Assembly (NCBI GenBank): GCA_959606705.1
Contig: CAUHLX010000162.1
Coordinates: 1 to 6,558, forward strand
DNA from: an uncultured Bacillota bacterium
Lineage (GTDB): Bacteria; Bacillota; Clostridia; Peptostreptococcales; Anaerovoracaceae
Length of the DNA: 6,558 bases
Direction: 5' to 3'
Part shown: positions 5,790 to 6,558 of the stretch, piece after piece
How positions within the stretch are numbered: position 1 is the first letter of the stretch
How the letters are laid out: each line of letters opens with the position of its first letter
Position numbers and translations under genes: made by a program
Notes under the pieces: model-generated
What the model was told of the DNA's origin: nothing
The model's database searches: none
What the model saw: only the letters and a program-made list of their open reading frames with translations

Positions 5790-6558
5790 ATGAAAGGGAA
5801 ACGAAAAAAAGTGCTGTCTTTGATTCTATCCGCCGCGATGATCATCGGCATGCTGCCATCCATGGTCTTTGCGGAGAGCGAAGAGCCGCCGGAGAAGGTC
5901 CCGTCCGCCGCAGTGTTTGCGGATATGCCCGACAACTGGTCTACCGAGGCCTTAAACAACGCGGTAAAAAAGGGCCTGCTCAGCGGTTATGAAGAAAACG
6001 GAAAACAGTTGATCAAAGCGTCCGCTCCGCTTTCCCGCGCTGAAATGGCGGTGGTCATGAGCAGGGTTTTGAAGCTGACCGACGAGGCGGACCTTTCCGC
6101 TGTTACCGACGCAGCTCCCAAGGCCTGGTATGCCAAGGACTTGGCCAAAGCCGTACAAGCCGGCATCTACGCCAAAGATGAAACGCTTCGTCCAAACGAT
6201 GCCATCACCCGCCAAGAAGTGATGACCGTGCTGACCAGGGCATTTCAGCTGGAAGCCGCTCCCTCCTCGGCAGCGAGCTTTGACGACGCAGCGCAGATTG
6301 CCAATTGGGCGAAAGGCAGCGTGGGGGCTATGGTGAAAGCCGGTTATGTGAAGGGCAGCAACGGAAAAATCAATCCGCAGGCCAACATTACCCGAGCCGA
6401 ATTCGCGGTAATGATGGATCAAATCGATCAAAAAAACGACGCCAGCAAGCCGGCTGCCTCTCGGTATCTCTTGAAAAACGGATTGATCGCGGATGGTACC
6501 GGCGGCACACCGTTTACGGGAAATGTAGTGATCAACGGAGATAAAATCGAAAAAGTCT
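5790..6558 (+). CDS. Secreted SLH-repeat protein fused to an amidohydrolase (N-acyl-D-amino-acid deacylase-like), 3' end outside window
   Basis: The frame is open from the ATG to the window edge: 256 residues visible. A signal peptide is clear: basic MKGKRKK, a hydrophobic core, then cleavage predicted after VFA (residue 28). Three SLH repeats follow at about 43-96, 105-154 and 163-213, each ending in the typical motif: LSRAE (81-85), ITRQE (139-143), ITRAE (200-204). Three repeats are the usual unit that binds secondary cell-wall polymer, so the protein should be held on the cell surface. After a short linker (DASKPAAS region) residues 226-256 read LLKNGLIADGTGG, then a strand ending NGDKIEKV. 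This is the characteristic first beta-sandwich segment of metal-dependent amidohydrolases, with DGTG most like D-aminoacylases. The catalytic barrel lies beyond the window, so substrate and activity are inferred. A hydantoinase- or dihydroorotase-like enzyme is an alternative. Confidence 0.85.
   Translation, partial: MKGKRKKVLSLILSAAMIIGMLPSMVFAESEEPPEKVPSAAVFADMPDNWSTEALNNAVKKGLLSGYEENGKQLIKASAPLSRAEMAVVMSRVLKLTDEADLSAVTDAAPKAWYAKDLAKAVQAGIYAKDETLRPNDAITRQEVMTVLTRAFQLEAAPSSAASFDDAAQIANWAKGSVGAMVKAGYVKGSNGKINPQANITRAEFAVMMDQIDQKNDASKPAASRYLLKNGLIADGTGGTPFTGNVVINGDKIEKV

Noticed and set aside
5782..5790. Two-codon open frame ATG-TTG-TGA whose stop overlaps the ATG of the SLH gene
   Set aside because: It is only 2 bases from the Shine-Dalgarno, too close for efficient initiation, so I treat it as chance.
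5952..6431. Minus-strand 159-residue open frame opposite the SLH gene
   Set aside because: It is antisense to clearly coding SLH repeats, and its composition is unlike a real protein.

Overview
The window reads as chromosome of an endospore-forming Bacillota, most likely a clostridial anaerobe. The evidence is a sporulation phosphatase (SpoIIE) with Spo0A-box-like sites upstream, Gram-positive style ribosome-binding sites (AGGAGG, GGGAGG), sigma-A-type promoters, and a protein carrying three S-layer homology (SLH) repeats that would bind a Gram-positive cell wall. By eye the base composition is moderately GC-rich. I cannot name the genus. I saw no tRNA, rRNA, CRISPR array, insertion sequence or phage gene.

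Layout: (1) bases 1-945, plus strand, is the 3' part of a sodium/calcium-type cation exchanger. (2) It converges on spoIIE (minus, 2996-1044), and the two share a bidirectional terminator at 962-1020. (3) Upstream of spoIIE is a 226-base gap holding a candidate spoIIE promoter, a long hairpin terminator and several Spo0A-box-like nonamers. (4) tatD (minus, 4038-3223) lies beyond that gap. (5) A divergent gap at 4039-4197 has back-to-back promoters for tatD and for an M20 metallopeptidase (plus, 4198-5388). (6) The M20 gene overlaps tail-to-tail by 4 bases with a 70-residue hypothetical gene (minus, 5597-5385). (7) A plus-strand terminator at 5621-5662 and a good promoter at 5700-5729 precede the last gene. 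That gene (plus, from 5790, running off the window) encodes a secreted protein with a signal peptide, three SLH repeats and then the first residues of an amidohydrolase domain resembling N-acyl-D-amino-acid deacylases.

These genes look like separate transcription units rather than one pathway: nearly every unit has its own promoter or terminator. Two themes are visible. One is sporulation control: SpoIIE, whose start is best placed at a GTG with a strong Shine-Dalgarno rather than at the far upstream TTG that an open-frame search would choose. The other is hydrolysis of acylated or peptide-linked amino acids: a cytoplasmic CPG2-like M20 peptidase and a cell-wall-tethered amidohydrolase. A functional link between those two is only a guess from proximity.

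Most of the window is ordinary. The items most worth a second look are the SLH-amidohydrolase fusion, the shortened central region of SpoIIE, and the cluster of Spo0A-box-like sites around the tatD/spoIIE junction.
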